The translations under genes and the position numbers were made by a program. DNA of 64,000 bases from an uncultured Clostridia bacterium (GTDB taxonomy: Bacteria > Bacillota > Clostridia > Lachnospirales > Lachnospiraceae): assembly GCA_948467395.1 (NCBI GenBank), contig CAOKDX010000009.1, positions 62,001 to 126,000 on the forward strand. Reading direction: 5' to 3'. Under the pieces are notes generated by a model that saw only the letters and a list, made by a program, of their open reading frames with translations, ran no database searches and had not been told where the DNA came from. This document shows positions 1 through 9,131 of the stretch, piece by piece. Each line of letters starts with the position of its first letter. The first letter of the stretch is position 1.

Positions 1-1
1 C

Positions 2-2227
2 GGTCTGATCGGATACGCTTCGGCAGCCAGCAGGGATTCCTATGAGGACGTGCTTCAGAATTATATGGCAGACGGAGCGGATGCCAAAATGAAATATTCG
101 GAGCGGTATATAAACCGTCTTGTGGAAAAGCTTACCGGGCGCACGGGATTTCAGGTGGCGTCGGAGGTAAATAAAACGAATCCGGCCAAATCTTATCAGG
201 CGGAAAACGGTGCTCCCCTGGCAAACATTAATAAGCTGACACAGGTGCCGGACGCGGTGAAGACAGACCTCTCCACCAAGGAAGATTATTTTGACTTTGA
301 CATCCAGTTTGACGAGCTGAGAGGGTATACCCTGATCCTTAAAAATATAGATATCGATTATACAAACGAAGCCAGCTACCGTTCCCAGATATCTACGGAC
401 ATTGTATTTACCACGCCGGATTACAAGTTTGACGGGGACAGTACATTTAATGAATTGAAGAATTATCTGGTGATATCGGATGGCATTTTGAAGAGGAGCG
501 GTGTAAATTCATCGGGAACCACTTCCTTCACAGGAAATATTTATACGGGAGGAGCATCCGTCAAGGGATCCGGCGACAAGCCGGATATTGGGATCGACAT
601 CCAGCACGACAAGAAGGTGGTCTTTCAATCCGACCGGATTATCAGCAGGGGCAGTCTGGATATCCAGTCCGGGTCGGATATTATGATAAATGGAGATTCT
701 GGCACGGCCGATTCCGTTGCGGGGGATCTGTGGATCCAGAATGTGCGTCTGAAAAACTATAATTCTTCCCAGAAGGGAACGATATTGAAAATATTTGAAA
801 ATTCGTATGTGTCAAACGATCTGGATATCGAGGACAACAATTCTAAAGTGTATCTGGCGGGGACATATTACGGATACAGCTATAATGAACAGAATCTTTC
901 ATCTGAGGCGGCTACCAATGCGGAATACAGCAGTGCCGTCCTGGTAAACGGTCTGAATACGAGCCTGTTTACCAACTGGGATCCGTCGAAGGACGGGACG
1001 GCGGAGGCAGCCTCTGTTCCCACCCTGGATAAGCTGGTATTGGCGGGACATACATTTGTAGAGCGGGAGACCAATGCGGCAAACAAAGGAAATGATGATA
1101 TCGTGATGGGCGAATCCATTGCGGCGAAGAGTGACCAGATCGCGTATCTGGTACCGGATGATTACGTCATTGGTCCGGAACACAATCCCGTGATGGCGGC
1201 AGATTATGAGGATAAGGCGGTATTTCTTGCGGGAGTGAAAAATGCCCTGAACAACAGTCCACTGAAGGATTATCTGGATTCTGCCCAGCCGTATATTGAG
1301 AATCATATCAGCGTATCGGGTGAGGATGTGATGTACCTGTTCTTAAATTTTAAGAATATAAATGCGGCAAATCAGTATTTCTTTGATTATTTTGCTGGAA
1401 ATATTGTGGATTCTTCCCTGCCGGAGGACAGTTCGGCTGTTGCCAATAAAGACCTATTGAAGGATAAGGCCCAGACCTATCTCCGGGCATCCAATATGGA
1501 GGCGACGTTCTCTCCCAATCTGTATCTTCTGGCAGGCTATGTTGCCTACAACTATGAGGCGACGGATGCGGCGAACGGACTTCAGTCGCCGAATTATTTT
1601 ACGAATGAAGGGAATAATTCCAGACCAAAGGAAGTGCTGCTGGAGGACGCCAGAAAGATGGCCAATTCATACTATGCTTTCTGCAAGAGCCTCACTTCGT
1701 CGACAGCTGGGACAGGAGAGGCAAAAAGAATTAAGAATGGTGAAGAGAAGCTGGTGGCGGATACGATTCTTGATATGAGTAAGCTGGATGCCTCGGAGGT
1801 TAAGAAAAATACATCTGACCGGACAAAGGTTCTGGTGGAGGCGGTTGACGGAAACTACAGTACCAGTGCCTTGATGGATACGGCCGTGCAGGGAAAGGAC
1901 GTGCGGGGAATCTTGGTGGCGAAGGGGGATGTCGTGGTTGATAAATCCTTCCGGGGTCTTATCGTTGCCGGCGGCGAGGTTACGGTAGAGTCTGATTTTG
2001 ACGGGCTGATTCTGTCGGAGGACCATGTAGACGTCACATTGGATAAGAAGCTGACAGCTAACATTGTAGTTGTAAATGAGCTGCTGGATCATATTAAGAC
2101 GGATCCCGCCCTGACCGCTATCTTCAATGCCCTGAACGGCAAGGTGTCCGAGGATGCGACAGAGCTGGAAGAATGTATAAGCTATCAGAACTGGATGAAA
2201 GACCCAGGTACGATAGCTGCCGAGTAG
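2..2227 (+). CDS. Large beta-rich surface/pilus-associated protein, 5' end outside window
   Basis: The reading frame is already open at base 2 and has no stop upstream of the first GTG (50), so this is the C-terminal 741 residues of a longer protein. The middle (about residues 160-320) is rich in short Gly/Asp/Ser beta-strand patterns, and near the C-terminus there is a run of stacked strands of the type GILVAKGDVVV, GLIVAGGEVTV, GLILSEDHVDV, as in bactofilin-like or beta-helix surface proteins. Two pilin-like genes follow, the first 35 bases downstream, so it probably belongs to a type IV pilus-like or pseudopilus operon, perhaps as an assembly platform or exported adhesin. I do not recognise a named family. 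The N-terminus, which would show whether it has a prepilin signal, is not visible. Confidence 0.75.
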   Translation, partial: GLIGYASAASRDSYEDVLQNYMADGADAKMKYSERYINRLVEKLTGRTGFQVASEVNKTNPAKSYQAENGAPLANINKLTQVPDAVKTDLSTKEDYFDFDIQFDELRGYTLILKNIDIDYTNEASYRSQISTDIVFTTPDYKFDGDSTFNELKNYLVISDGILKRSGVNSSGTTSFTGNIYTGGASVKGSGDKPDIGIDIQHDKKVVFQSDRIISRGSLDIQSGSDIMINGDSGTADSVAGDLWIQNVRLKNYNSSQKGTILKIFENSYVSNDLDIEDNNSKVYLAGTYYGYSYNEQNLSSEAATNAEYSSAVLVNGLNTSLFTNWDPSKDGTAEAASVPTLDKLVLAGHTFVERETNAANKGNDDIVMGESIAAKSDQIAYLVPDDYVIGPEHNPVMAADYEDKAVFLAGVKNALNNSPLKDYLDSAQPYIENHISVSGEDVMYLFLNFKNINAANQYFFDYFAGNIVDSSLPEDSSAVANKDLLKDKAQTYLRASNMEATFSPNLYLLAGYVAYNYEATDAANGLQSPNYFTNEGNNSRPKEVLLEDARKMANSYYAFCKSLTSSTAGTGEAKRIKNGEEKLVADTILDMSKLDASEVKKNTSDRTKVLVEAVDGNYSTSALMDTAVQGKDVRGILVAKGDVVVDKSFRGLIVAGGEVTVESDFDGLILSEDHVDVTLDKKLTANIVVVNELLDHIKTDPALTAIFNALNGKVSEDATELEECISYQNWMKDPGTIAAE

Positions 2228-2262
2228 ATATTGGATCATGGCACGGAAGGAGGCGGCGACAG

Positions 2263-2784
2263 ATGGATAGAGGAAAGGAAATGAGGGGGAAACCGGGTTT
2301 TTCCCTGATGGAGCTGATTATCGTTATCGCCATTATGGCAATTCTTGCCAGCGGCGCGGCGTTTAGTATTTCCCTGCTTCGTTCCTCCGATACAAAGGCC
2401 CTTGCCAGCGAGATCAACAGCAGCTTTACCACGCTGAGGTCGGAGAACATGGCAAAGAAGGAATTATCCTATATGCACATATATTACTATGAGGATGATT
2501 ATTATATTGAGATGTCGAAGAATCCGGTCCCCTCTATGGATGAATCCGGCAGGAGGATCGGCATTGGTTCTGCCTCGGTGAAATTTAAAGGGGAGACGGA
2601 TATTTTACTTGGCTCCGGTCTGAACAATTCTCTTTCCTTCTGTATCAATAAAAAGGACGGCTCCTTCGTTCCCAAGGTAAATGATACGGAATTGAAGGCA
2701 GCCTCGGAGATAGAAGTGTACTCGGATACCTTGTCTTACAAAATTGTGCTGGTGCGGGATACCGGACGGCATTATATCGAATAG
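2263..2784 (+). CDS. Type IV pilin-like (pseudopilin) protein
   Basis: A 173-residue protein with a class III (prepilin) signal near its N-terminus: basic residues, then PGFSLMELIIVIAIMAILAS. Prepilin peptidase would cut after Gly12, leaving Phe1 and the conserved Glu5 of mature pilins followed by a hydrophobic helix. The rest is a soluble head without obvious motifs. I chose ATG 2263 because an AAGGAGG lies nine bases upstream; ATG 2281 is an alternative that leaves a shorter leader. It sits between the large beta-rich protein and a second pilin-like gene, so it is likely a minor pilin or pseudopilin of a type II secretion/type IV pilus-like machine whose motor genes would lie left of the window. 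Confidence 0.88.
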   Translation: MDRGKEMRGKPGFSLMELIIVIAIMAILASGAAFSISLLRSSDTKALASEINSSFTTLRSENMAKKELSYMHIYYYEDDYYIEMSKNPVPSMDESGRRIGIGSASVKFKGETDILLGSGLNNSLSFCINKKDGSFVPKVNDTELKAASEIEVYSDTLSYKIVLVRDTGRHYIE

Positions 2785-2810
2785 ATAAATATAGAAATGG
2801 TGGTGGTCTG

Positions 2811-3500
2811 GTGAATAAATTAAAGCAGGTAGTCCATGGGGAAAAAGAGGGATTTTCCCTGGTAGAGATGGTGATAGCCATGGCGGTAACGGTTATTGTC
2901 ATGGCGGGTATCATAAGCCTTATCGCATATTCCACACGGAGCATGAGCATCACCCAGGCCCGGGCGGCACTGCAGGATGCGGCAAAGGATTCCGTTGCCC
3001 ATATATCAACACATGTCATGGAGGGGGACAGCGTTACCCCGTATGAGGATACGGTGGCCGGGGACGGCGTTTCAAGAGGAGCGCTGCTGATCCGCAAAAA
3101 GAAGATAAAGGGAGACGGCACAGAGGAGTTCTCATGGTTTCTGTACTGGGTATCCTCCGGAATGGCGGCGGGTGATTCCGATATGCTCTGCTTTGCCCCG
3201 CTGGCAGATCTGGGGACGGAGCTTTCCATGCCGGTGCCAGATGATTTTGACACCAGAGATGACGCCCAGCGTCTGAATTATATAGCTGCTCTTGTGCCGG
3301 CGGTGGAGTCGGCAGGGCGGCAGAAGCGGCATCTGCTCTGCGATGACGTATTCCGGTTAAAATGCGAGGTTCAGCAAAAGGTGGATCCTGCCGATAGTAC
3401 AAGTAAGATAGGCAGGCCGAAGCTGCACGTGGCGCTGACATTGAGGGACGATAAATCGGAATTTGAATGTGACAAGGACATTTTCATGAGGAATCAGTAA
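2811..3500 (+). CDS. Second type IV pilin-like (pseudopilin) protein
   Basis: A 229-residue protein starting with GTG, with the prepilin motif EGFSLVEMVIAMAVTVIVMAG (cut after Gly14; Glu at position 5 of the mature form). The long hydrophobic helix is followed by ARAALQDAAKDSVAHIS, typical of the alpha1 helix of larger pseudopilins such as the PilW/GspJ type. The C-terminal head includes a paired set of cysteines (around LLCDDVFRLKCE and EFECDKD). Only 26 bases separate it from the preceding pilin gene and 13 from the next gene, so all four are probably one transcript. The exact role (minor pilin tip component is the usual one for this size) is inference. Confidence 0.87.
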   Translation: MNKLKQVVHGEKEGFSLVEMVIAMAVTVIVMAGIISLIAYSTRSMSITQARAALQDAAKDSVAHISTHVMEGDSVTPYEDTVAGDGVSRGALLIRKKKIKGDGTEEFSWFLYWVSSGMAAGDSDMLCFAPLADLGTELSMPVPDDFDTRDDAQRLNYIAALVPAVESAGRQKRHLLCDDVFRLKCEVQQKVDPADSTSKIGRPKLHVALTLRDDKSEFECDKDIFMRNQ

Positions 3501-3513
3501 GGGGGTAGCGGGT

Positions 3514-6285
3514 ATGGCTAAGAAAAAGGCGGGTAAATATCTCGGAATCGCAGCTGTATGCACCATAATCGGTACACTGTCCTTCTGGGCACTGTGTTCC
3601 GGTATTGTATTCGGTAAATTTGAACCGGCGGAGCCCTATGTGACAGGGGCGCCGGAGTCATTAAACAATATTATCATCACCTCGGAGGGGAGCAATCTCA
3701 AAGGGGAGATGGGATCCGGTGCCAGTCCCTGTACGAAAGAAGTACCGACGGCGGAGGGAAAGAAAGGAACCAAGACAAATCCTTTTGTTATACTGGAAAT
3801 CGTACCGGATCACGCCCAGCAGCAGATCGCTTATGTGGCGGCGGAGGATCATGCGCAGGAGCCGCTGGATATGCTGAAGTACGGTATCGAGCTTTCGAAG
3901 GAACAGGGTAAGTCTTTTGTTCCAGGCAGCAGCGGTTATATGGATAACGAACAGCTGAAAAAGCTGGGGCAGTGGTTTACCAACTGGCAGTATGAGGTAT
4001 ATAAGATCGGCACAGATGAGAAAGAGTTGATCAGCTATGCCAATATCGCAAAGTTGTATACCGCAGAATTTACTGCGGCGGATCTGCAAAAGAAAGGCAT
4101 CGATCCGAATCAGTTCAAACAGGATTACGAATCCTCCAAGGAGCAGATTTCCTCCCGGGAGGGGATCGATCTGAAGAAGCTGATCGGGAAAAATGCCAAA
4201 TATGCTGAACTCTTTGAGACTGATACCAAGGGAAACAAGATCCGGGAGATTGCTGTCAATGATAAGACAAACTGGAAACCCTCCTTTGAAAAAAGGATTA
4301 TTCAGGAGGCTGTACGCAAGGAATATAATGGCAAAGGATATATCCTTGCTGTGGAACCAGGTAAGGGAGACTTTGGCTTTGCCAGTGAAAATGATGCTAG
4401 GAACTGGGTTTTTACAAAGACAGGAACAGCCGCAGACAGATGGAAATATGTAGAAAGAGAGGAAGATATTCCGGCAGAGTATGTTGCCATGCACAGTGCT
4501 GGAGCAATTTCTGGAAGTGGATTCTGGCACAATGGACAGGGGATTGGGTGGAGTGACATTGGACTTCTGTATTCTCAGTATCTGACAGATAACAGAATTA
4601 CCGGATTGTATATGGCTCTTGCAGAAAATAGCTGGATAACATGCCGGTATGATATTGAGCCGGAAGTCAGTGAAGAGGTGTATACATTCAAATACTATGG
4701 AATATACAACAAAAATATTATAAAGAGACAGCTGTTTTTGTTTGCCGATCAGAAGGATTATGACAACTTTAATATGAAGGTCATCACCATGACTCCTTCT
4801 GAGCTGAATGCCATGGCAAAGAAGGATACGGATGATACGCTGGATATGATTGAGCGGGCCGATATGTTCTATATCGGTGCCTACGATTCGGGAACGGGTA
4901 ATATCAATAATGTATATGACCTATACTATAAATATGGACAGGGGAAGGACAAAACGCCCCATGATATTTCCCAGAGCAATACCTATGTGGAGGATGACCT
5001 GGAATGGGAGCTCTGTTATAAGATCCTGTACCGGCTGTGCAACAATAAGAACCTGCCCATGATCATGACGCAGGGGCTTGGCAAGCTGGTAGAAAAGGGA
5101 ACCGCTGATATTCCCATGTATCAGACGTCGACTTACCGCAATATACCACGAAGGGGAACCCTTTGTAATGTTGCGAAGCTGTATCTCATCGGGATACAGT
5201 TTGACCTGACGGCCAAGAAGGCGGAGGACTCTTCTTATATCCAGACCTTTTATGATGATTTCCTTATGCCGGGAAAGATCAACCGCATTGCCCTGGGGGA
5301 TAAGAGCATTTCCCAGGAGAAGGGTGTCAGTGACCCGGCAGTATCCACCGGGTATTATGTGAGACCCCGGCTGGCAGAGGGGGTGGAGCAGAGCGAGCAG
5401 GAGAAATGCTATTATATCTGGAATACGCTGACCTTCTTCCCGCCGGAGATGGAATATATATTCTATAATGGGGAACAGGCGGACGTGAGCAGCGATGTGG
5501 TGGATGCCTTCGTGGCACGGGGATTTATGCGTTCCTTCTTTCAATCCTCCGGTTCCACGCCGAATAAGATCTTTACGGAGGGCGGCCAGACGATCCGGCA
5601 GGATGGCTCGGACGGCAGCGTGGGTAATGTGGGGATTCCGCATCAGAATGGTGACGCCCTGTATTCTACCCTGCTGGGAAATACGGAATCCGCCGGGGTA
5701 TTCAATACGGTTATGGACGTGGCATATCAGATCATGAATAACCGCCCGGATATTATCAATAAGCAGCCGGTCATTGTGCAGAAACAGAAGAACCAGTATG
5801 TGAAGATGGGCGACACATCCGTCCTGCTGGATTTCGTGCAGGGACAGAATTATGATAACTACCGGAAATACGACAGCGATAATCCCATGTATCTGAAGGT
5901 GCTGATCCATAATAACGGCAATGGACAGCCGGGAGTAGTCACAAAGCTGACCCTGAAGAATGAAGAGGGAGAGACGGCTCCCCAGGATGCGGATCTGAAG
6001 CTGTATTCCAGCAGGGATAACTGGGCGATGCAGACCAGGGATAACTATTTGTGTGAGAAAGCCACCTATCACGACAGCAACGGAACCGTGACGGGATATA
6101 ATGTGGACGGGACACTGGTGGCCTATATACCCTATTCCCTGAAACAGTGGTCCAACGGCTATAACATTGTTGAGGTGAAGACGGTGGGAAGGATATACAG
6201 CATAAAAAAGAAAAAATATCTCAAGGGAAATGTGGAGACAGACGAGATTACCATTGATGAGAGGACTTTGTTCAATCTGGAGTAA
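3514..6285 (+). CDS. Large membrane-anchored extracellular protein of the pseudopilin operon
   Basis: A 923-residue protein with a short basic N-terminus and one hydrophobic segment (about residues 8-32), then a long extracellular-looking region. Early in it is a distinctive stretch, TNPFVILEIVPDHAQQQIAY, which I associate only weakly and from memory with a Firmicutes family of unknown function (DUF5057). Residues 750-880 look like beta-sandwich repeats (short alternating strands around YLKVLIHNNGNGQPG). It follows two pseudopilin genes by 13 bases and precedes rnhB by 17, so it closes the pilus-like operon. A role as a surface adhesin or pilus-associated tip protein is inferred from context only. 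Bases from about 4260 to 4740 are noticeably richer in A+T than the rest. Confidence 0.8.
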   Translation: MAKKKAGKYLGIAAVCTIIGTLSFWALCSGIVFGKFEPAEPYVTGAPESLNNIIITSEGSNLKGEMGSGASPCTKEVPTAEGKKGTKTNPFVILEIVPDHAQQQIAYVAAEDHAQEPLDMLKYGIELSKEQGKSFVPGSSGYMDNEQLKKLGQWFTNWQYEVYKIGTDEKELISYANIAKLYTAEFTAADLQKKGIDPNQFKQDYESSKEQISSREGIDLKKLIGKNAKYAELFETDTKGNKIREIAVNDKTNWKPSFEKRIIQEAVRKEYNGKGYILAVEPGKGDFGFASENDARNWVFTKTGTAADRWKYVEREEDIPAEYVAMHSAGAISGSGFWHNGQGIGWSDIGLLYSQYLTDNRITGLYMALAENSWITCRYDIEPEVSEEVYTFKYYGIYNKNIIKRQLFLFADQKDYDNFNMKVITMTPSELNAMAKKDTDDTLDMIERADMFYIGAYDSGTGNINNVYDLYYKYGQGKDKTPHDISQSNTYVEDDLEWELCYKILYRLCNNKNLPMIMTQGLGKLVEKGTADIPMYQTSTYRNIPRRGTLCNVAKLYLIGIQFDLTAKKAEDSSYIQTFYDDFLMPGKINRIALGDKSISQEKGVSDPAVSTGYYVRPRLAEGVEQSEQEKCYYIWNTLTFFPPEMEYIFYNGEQADVSSDVVDAFVARGFMRSFFQSSGSTPNKIFTEGGQTIRQDGSDGSVGNVGIPHQNGDALYSTLLGNTESAGVFNTVMDVAYQIMNNRPDIINKQPVIVQKQKNQYVKMGDTSVLLDFVQGQNYDNYRKYDSDNPMYLKVLIHNNGNGQPGVVTKLTLKNEEGETAPQDADLKLYSSRDNWAMQTRDNYLCEKATYHDSNGTVTGYNVDGTLVAYIPYSLKQWSNGYNIVEVKTVGRIYSIKKKKYLKGNVETDEITIDERTLFNLE

Positions 6286-6302
6286 AGGTCAGCGGAGGAA
6301 CC

Positions 6303-7130
6303 ATGCAGACAATAAAAGACATCAGGTGCTTATTTGAAAAAACGGAAAAAGAGCAGTGGCATGCTCTTTTTTCGCAGTATAAAGACGACGCCCGGGCCGG
6401 CGTGCAGAAGCTTACCGCCCAGTATAAAAGAAAGCTGGAGGCATATAGGAGGGAACAGGCACGTCTTGAGAGAATGCTGGAATTTGAGCGGAAGTACGGC
6501 GGAGAGTGTCACTGTATCTGCGGCATAGACGAAGCGGGACGGGGGCCCTTCGCCGGACCGGTGGTGGCGGGGGCAGTGATCCTGCCTGCAGGATGGAAGC
6601 TGGAGGGACTGAACGATTCCAAGCAGGTCAGTGCCGCACGTCGGGAGGAGCTTTATGAGGAGATCCGGGAGAAGGCGGTAAGCTTCGGAATCGGTATGAG
6701 CTCCCCGGCAAGGATTGACGAGATCAATATATTGCAGGCCACCTATGAGGCTATGCGCCATGCCGTGGAGGATCTGGATGCAGTACCAGATCTTCTGCTG
6801 AATGACGCGGTGACGATCCCGCAGCTGCCCGTCCGGCAGGTGGGGATCGTGAAGGGGGACGCCAGGAGCCTGTCCATAGCCGCCGCCAGTATTATGGCCA
6901 AGGTGACAAGGGACCGGCTGATGGTGGAATATGCACAGCTGTATCCGGAATATTCCTTTGAAAAAAACAAAGGGTATGGATCCAGGGAGCACAGGGAAGC
7001 GCTGATGAAGTATGGACCGTGTCCGATCCACCGGAAAACATTTATCCATAATTATGTGAACAGACAGGAAGGGAGAGCAGCTTATGGCATGGAAGGAAGA
7101 GAAGAAGACAGCGGTAGCCCTGGAATATGA
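6303..7130 (+). CDS. rnhB: Ribonuclease HII
   Basis: Cleaves the RNA strand of RNA-DNA hybrids and removes misincorporated ribonucleotides. The 275-residue protein carries the family motifs: CGIDEAGRGPFAGPVVAGA (catalytic Asp and Glu, residues about 75-95), LNDSKQVS, SIAAASIMAKVTRDRLM with the third acidic position just upstream in LLLNDAV, and the C-terminal KGYGSREHREAL and CPIHRKTF. About 70 residues precede the catalytic core, a charged helical extension that is also present in the Bacillus enzyme. GGAGG lies six bases before ATG 6303. Its 3' end overlaps the next gene by 47 bases, the same rnhB / FlhB-tail order found in Bacillus. Confidence 0.97.
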   Translation: MQTIKDIRCLFEKTEKEQWHALFSQYKDDARAGVQKLTAQYKRKLEAYRREQARLERMLEFERKYGGECHCICGIDEAGRGPFAGPVVAGAVILPAGWKLEGLNDSKQVSAARREELYEEIREKAVSFGIGMSSPARIDEINILQATYEAMRHAVEDLDAVPDLLLNDAVTIPQLPVRQVGIVKGDARSLSIAAASIMAKVTRDRLMVEYAQLYPEYSFEKNKGYGSREHREALMKYGPCPIHRKTFIHNYVNRQEGRAAYGMEGREEDSGSPGI

Positions 7131-7374
7131 GGCGGGGGACAGGGCGCCAAAGGTAGTTGCCACCGGACAGGGAGTGCTGGCGGAGAAGATTATTGACGTG
7201 GCGAAGGAGGCCAACGTTCCGATTCACAAGGATGAGAAGCTGGCAAGGTCTCTGTCCATTCTGGATATCGGTGAATACATTCCCCCGGAGCTGTATTCCA
7301 TTGTGGCGGAGATCCTTGTATTTGTGGACGGAATGGACCGGATCCAGAATAAACTGCAGAATAGGAAGAAGTGA
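7084..7374 (+). CDS. FlhB C-terminal-domain-like protein (YlqH type)
   Basis: A 96-residue protein matching the cytoplasmic C-terminal domain of FlhB/EscU/YscU export-gate proteins, without their membrane part. Recognisable parts are the ALEYEAGDRAPKVVATGQG strand, VAKEANVPIHKDEKLARSL and ELYSIVAEILVFV. The NPTH autocleavage motif of true FlhB is absent, as is normal for these stand-alone versions. B. subtilis has the same type of gene (ylqH) next to rnhB. It starts inside rnhB and its stop overlaps the start of yraN, so the three are translationally coupled. Function unknown; no flagellar genes are visible nearby. Confidence 0.88.
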   Translation: MAWKEEKKTAVALEYEAGDRAPKVVATGQGVLAEKIIDVAKEANVPIHKDEKLARSLSILDIGEYIPPELYSIVAEILVFVDGMDRIQNKLQNRKK

Positions 7375-7733
7375 TGGCGGACAGACGGGCGACAGGGAGA
7401 AAATATGAAGAGACAGCCGCCGGATTTCTGAAGGAGCAAGGGTATGAGATCCTTGCGAGAAACTATCAGAACCGGTTTGGTGAGATAGATATTATTGCAA
7501 TTCAGGACGGGGTGCTGGTGGCGTGCGAGGTCAAATACCGGAGCGGACCTGGTTACGGGGATCCTCTGGAGGCGGTGGATCCGTACAAGCAGAAGAAGAT
7601 CTGCCGGACAATGATGTATTATTATTCAAGGCATGGGTACGGTGGGGACACGCCGTGCCGTTTTGATGTGATTGCAGTCTATGGGGACCATACCATTAAG
7701 CATTTACAAAATGCATTTGAATTCCGCAGCTGA
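7374..7733 (+). CDS. yraN: YraN/UPF0102 family endonuclease-like protein
   Basis: A 119-residue protein of the UPF0102 (YraN) family, a predicted Holliday-junction-resolvase-fold endonuclease. It shows the family signature: TGRKYEETAAGFLKEQGYEI, then FGEIDIIAIQDGVLVACEVKYR, in which Glu, Asp and the E-x-K pair form the PD-(D/E)XK-type site. ATG 7374 overlaps the preceding stop as TGATG; GTG 7371 is an equally possible start one codon earlier. Conserved clustering with rnhB supports the call. The biochemical role of the family remains unsettled. Confidence 0.93.
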   Translation: MADRRATGRKYEETAAGFLKEQGYEILARNYQNRFGEIDIIAIQDGVLVACEVKYRSGPGYGDPLEAVDPYKQKKICRTMMYYYSRHGYGGDTPCRFDVIAVYGDHTIKHLQNAFEFRS

Positions 7734-7746
7734 GTTGTGGTATGAT
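7717..7746 (+). promoter_or_regulatory. Candidate promoter for der
   Basis: TTGAAT (7717-7722) and TATGAT (7741-7746) are separated by 18 bases, 54 bases before the der start. The -35 half lies inside the end of yraN, so readthrough from yraN is also possible. Pattern match only. Confidence 0.35.
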
Positions 7747-7799
7747 AATGAAATGGAACGATTTAGAGATACGGATGAGATATGGAATGGAGGAGCAGC

Positions 7800-9125
7800 A
7801 TGGGAAGACCAATTCTTGCCATCGTAGGAAGACCGAATGTAGGCAAATCAACATTATTTAATACACTGGCGGGGGAGAAGATATCCATTGTCAAGGATTA
7901 TCCCGGCGTTACCAGAGACCGCATCTATGCCGATATGACCTGGCTGGATCATTCCTTTTCCATGATCGATACCGGCGGTATTGAGATGGATACGAAGGAT
8001 CATATGCTTTCTCATATGAGGGAGCAGGCGAACATCGCCATCGATACGGCGGATGTCATACTGTTTCTGGTGGATGTCCGGCAGGGGCTGGTGGATGCCG
8101 ACTACAAGGTGGCGGATATGCTCCGGCAGTCTGGCAAACCGATTGTACTGGTTGTGAATAAGGTGGATCATTTCGACAAGTATATGGCGGACGTGTATGA
8201 ATTTTATAATCTGGGGATTGGCGATCCCCACCCGGTTTCCGCCAGCTCCAAGCTGGGGCTGGGGGATATGCTGGACGCCGTTTTGGAGAAGATTGATTTT
8301 GAGAAGCTGGAGGAAGAGGAGGATGACCGCCCGCGGGTGGCCATAGTGGGTAAGCCGAATGCCGGAAAGTCTTCGCTGATCAATAAGCTTCTGGGGGAGA
8401 ACCGCGTGATCGTATCCGATGTGGCGGGGACGACCAGGGACGCCATTGACACACAGATCACCTATGAGGACAAGGAATATATATTCATTGATACGGCGGG
8501 TCTCCGGCGCAAGAGCAGGGTAAAGGAGGATATTGAGCGTTACAGTATCATCCGTACCGTGGCGGCGATCGAGCGATCCGATGTGGTGGTGCTTATGATT
8601 GACGCCACTGAGGGAGTGACGGAGCAGGATGCCAAGATTGCCGGTATTGCCCATGACAGAGGGCGGGGCATGATACTGGCAGTCAATAAATGGGATGCCA
8701 TTGAGAAGGATAACCACACGGTGAAGGAATATACAAAGAGGATCCGTGAGATACTTTCCTTCGTCCCCTATGCACAGATCGTCTTTATCTCTGCGCTGAC
8801 CGGACAGAGGACGATAAAGCTCTTTGACATGCTGGATACTGTGATCCAGAACCATGCCCTGCGTATCCAGACCGGGGTTCTCAACGAGATACTGATGGAA
8901 GCAGTGGCAATGCAGCAGCCGCCCTCCGATAAGGGCAAACGGCTAAAACTGTTCTATATAACACAGGTCAGCACGAAGCCGCCGACCTTTGTACTGTTTG
9001 TAAATAAAAAGGAATTGATGCATTTTTCTTATCAGAGATATATTGAGAACCGGATCCGTGACGCCTTTGGATTTGTGGGAACCCCAATCCGGATATTTAT
9101 AAGGGAAAGAAAAGAAAGGGAGTAA
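7800..9125 (+). CDS. der: Ribosome-assembly GTPase Der (EngA)
   Basis: A 441-residue double-GTPase needed for 50S ribosomal subunit maturation. Two G domains are clear: the first with GRPNVGKST, DTGG and NKVD, the second with GKPNAGKSS, DTAGLRRKSRV and NKWD; a KH-like C-terminal domain follows, ending with the usual RNRIRDAFGFVGTPIRIFIRER pattern. ATG 7800 is preferred over ATG 7782 because GGAGGAGCAGC sits directly before it. It begins the der-plsY-gpsA run conserved in Firmicutes, with plsY only six bases downstream. Confidence 0.98.
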   Translation: MGRPILAIVGRPNVGKSTLFNTLAGEKISIVKDYPGVTRDRIYADMTWLDHSFSMIDTGGIEMDTKDHMLSHMREQANIAIDTADVILFLVDVRQGLVDADYKVADMLRQSGKPIVLVVNKVDHFDKYMADVYEFYNLGIGDPHPVSASSKLGLGDMLDAVLEKIDFEKLEEEEDDRPRVAIVGKPNAGKSSLINKLLGENRVIVSDVAGTTRDAIDTQITYEDKEYIFIDTAGLRRKSRVKEDIERYSIIRTVAAIERSDVVVLMIDATEGVTEQDAKIAGIAHDRGRGMILAVNKWDAIEKDNHTVKEYTKRIREILSFVPYAQIVFISALTGQRTIKLFDMLDTVIQNHALRIQTGVLNEILMEAVAMQQPPSDKGKRLKLFYITQVSTKPPTFVLFVNKKELMHFSYQRYIENRIRDAFGFVGTPIRIFIRERKERE

Positions 9126-9131
9126 GAAACG

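Noticed and set aside
899..1306. Long - strand open frames lying under + strand genes (for example here and at 4921-6072 and 7854-8855)
   Set aside because: They have no ribosome sites, no recognisable domains and the composition expected of mirror frames of well-supported + strand genes.
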